DNA of 60,000 bases from Cristatella mucedo. Its lineage: Eukaryota; Bryozoa; Phylactolaemata; Cristatellidae. The translations under genes were made by a program, and so were the position numbers. Shown here piece by piece: positions 58,908 to 60,000 of this stretch; the first letter of the stretch is position 1, and each line of letters begins with the position of its first letter. The notes beneath the pieces are model-generated. The model made no database searches and was not told where the DNA came from. It saw only the letters and a program-made list of their open reading frames with translations. The stretch lies in contig WPIO01000026.1 in the NCBI GenBank assembly GCA_009760855.2, positions 3,728,501-3,788,500 on the forward strand. The letters are read 5' to 3'.

Positions 58908-58978
58908 GGTGGCAATGATGCTTAAGAATTTCTTCACCTGATGAATCGTGAAGACTTAATTGATCAAACTGAGCTATC
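58908..58978 (+). ncRNA. Candidate box C/D snoRNA, copy A
   Basis: Box C AUGAUGC (58915-58921), guide GAATTTCTTCAC, box D' CTGA (58938-58941), box C' GTGAAGA (58948-58954), box D CTGA (58969-58972). Flanking GGTGGC and GCTATC can pair as a 6-bp terminal stem with two G-U pairs. At ~71 nt the size is typical. The guide is complementary to GUGAAGAAAUUC, which I recall as a conserved segment of the large-subunit rRNA; by the D+5 rule the second A of GUGAA would be 2'-O-methylated. Confidence 0.7.
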
Positions 58979-59100
58979 CGATGCACCAGTGTGTGCCGCT
59001 TTATGCTGTGTTGAGTGAGTGCTGAGCAGAATGCTTGTACTGTGTAATTGTAGTGGGTAGTCGGCTAACAGACGTCTGTAAGGGGTACCTTTTGCGGCAG

Positions 59101-59126
59101 CCTAATGCGAGGATGGCACCTTTCAC
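59101..59126 (+). other. Possible short exon of a snoRNA host gene
   Basis: A 26-nt piece between acceptor-like CTTTTGCGGCAG and donor GTGAGT, located between snoRNA copies A and B. Too short to tell whether it codes. Confidence 0.35.
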
Positions 59127-59192
59127 GTGAGTAATGCTATGTTTTGGCAGTGCAATTGTTAACAAATGGCTGTGCTACTGATTGCACTGCAG

Positions 59193-59268
59193 CAGTTTCG
59201 TGATGTCCACAACGAATTTCTTCACCTGACTCACATGAAGATATTTCTGATGCTGATTTTAGAAACTG
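59193..59268 (+). ncRNA. Candidate box C/D snoRNA, copy B
   Basis: Box C GTGATGT (59200-59206), the same guide GAATTTCTTCAC, box D' CTGA (59226-59229), box C' ATGAAGA (59235-59241), and box D CTGA at 59253-59256 (or 59247-59250). CAGTTTC and GAAACTG at the ends form a perfect 7-bp stem. The copy ends about 77 nt before the next acceptor, a spacing usual for intronic C/D snoRNAs. Confidence 0.7.
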
Positions 59269-59345
59269 AAAATTAATTTTTTTTGAGTCCATGCACATTG
59301 ATCAGCAGGTGCTTGGCTTGAAACTAGCTGGCCTGTTTGTTTCAG

Positions 59346-59396
59346 TGGAACGCTGGACTTACCGTGGCAAGCTGGAATTACCGTGGCCGAATCTGG
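59346..59396 (+). other. Possible second exon of a snoRNA host gene
   Basis: 51 nt between TTGTTTCAG and GTATGT. It holds two near-identical tandem units around GCTGGANTTACCGTGGC. The frame is open but no protein is recognised; non-coding host exons are often like this. Confidence 0.35.
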
Positions 59397-59435
59397 GTAT
59401 GTGTTCTTTTCTATGGTGTTCCTAGTTCCCTAGGC

Positions 59436-59501
59436 CTGCAATGATGTTGATTAAGAATTTCTTCACCTGATCGTAATGAAGACCCTTGCTGTTGAGCAGT
59501 G
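59436..59501 (+). ncRNA. Candidate box C/D snoRNA, copy C
   Basis: Box C ATGATGT (59441-59447), guide GAATTTCTTCAC, box D' CTGA (59467-59470), box C' ATGAAGA (59476-59482). Box D is TTGA (59492-59495), one base off the consensus. CTGC and GCAG close a perfect 4-bp stem right outside the boxes. A possible acceptor (TTTTCCAG, 59571) follows about 70 nt downstream. Confidence 0.65.
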
Positions 59502-60000
59502 ACCCATGCTTAATAGGGCTGTTTCAGACAGTGATAGCTATGTGCTGTAGGCAAGCCCATCTATTTTCCAGCAATGAAGCTGCCGTGTGAAGAGCGTGGC
59601 ACGTCATGTGACTAGAGAATCTCCGGGAGTAGCAATGATTGTCCGGTAGTGTCGAAAGGCAAGTATTTGTGAGCTGCTCAGAACTGTGCCTTGAGTGCAA
59701 CCGTACGACTAGTGTTGGCACGTATGCCTCTCGTGGCTGCATCTGTGTCGAGCCTTGGGCTTTTGTATGCTTGGAGCTCAGCTTCATTGAGCTCAACTAC
59801 TCTGCAGTGGTTCTAGTAATGACTGGCTAGCCTTAACATTCTTTAAAAAAAATTTACTGTATTCTCTGAGCTTCATTGTTATAGCATCAAACCTAATAGC
59901 AGTTTTAAAGCATTGCTTTTCTTAACAGTAATGTTGTTAGCTGAGCTTGACATCTCGTGAATTAGCTGCCACTGCTATTAGTTGTATAATGTGTATTCCG
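59502..60000. other. Right edge, probable continuation of the host gene
   Basis: An exon-like piece may start after TTTTCCAG at 59571. No further snoRNA with the same guide was found before the window ends. Confidence 0.25.

Overview
This window is nuclear DNA from an animal. The genes have many short GT-AG introns, and long introns and spacers are full of L2-type LINEs, tRNA-derived SINEs and long microsatellites. I cannot name the species. An invertebrate metazoan is the best guess, because the proteins are metazoan-like but not close to vertebrate sequences and the L2/SINE landscape is heavy.

Four gene loci can be supported. (1) GFER/ALR (Erv1-type FAD-linked sulfhydryl oxidase) lies on + as three exons over 4028-9151 and encodes 168 aa. 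(2) A profilin lies on - as one uninterrupted frame, 11359-11826, 155 aa, with an RFX-type X-box just upstream. (3) A complete CSE1L/CAS (exportin-2) gene lies on + over 17312-52401. I resolved it by hand into 24 coding exons; every phase joins, and the total is 2,910 nt = 969 aa, close to the usual ~970 aa. One intron appears to use a GC donor. (4) At the right edge (58908-59501) three box C/D snoRNA-like units carry the same 12-nt guide upstream of box D'. They alternate with short exon-like pieces, which suggests a snoRNA host gene running off the window.

Repeats, left to right: LINE-A (L2-type, 3' tail of ATT repeats) has about a dozen pieces, the best at 12063-14135 (-) with an RT carrying YADD. 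LINE-B (L2-type, ATTAC tail) occurs as two head-to-tail copies at 38040-40475. SINE-1 is tRNA-derived with a 3' tail like LINE-A's. SINE-2 is a second tRNA-derived family with a different tail. There is a dead Tc1/mariner copy in CSE1L intron 20. A direct-repeat pair with perfect palindromes and a TATA box sits in intron 22. A ~2.5 kb fold-back element lies at 53464-55985.

The protein genes are not functionally linked: GFER makes disulfides in the mitochondrial intermembrane space, profilin binds actin, and CSE1L recycles importin-alpha from the nucleus. The observations most worth following are the snoRNA cluster, the twin-palindrome direct repeats, the fold-back element, the GC-AG intron with a competing frame-preserving splice pair, and a possible alternative terminal exon in CSE1L intron 12.
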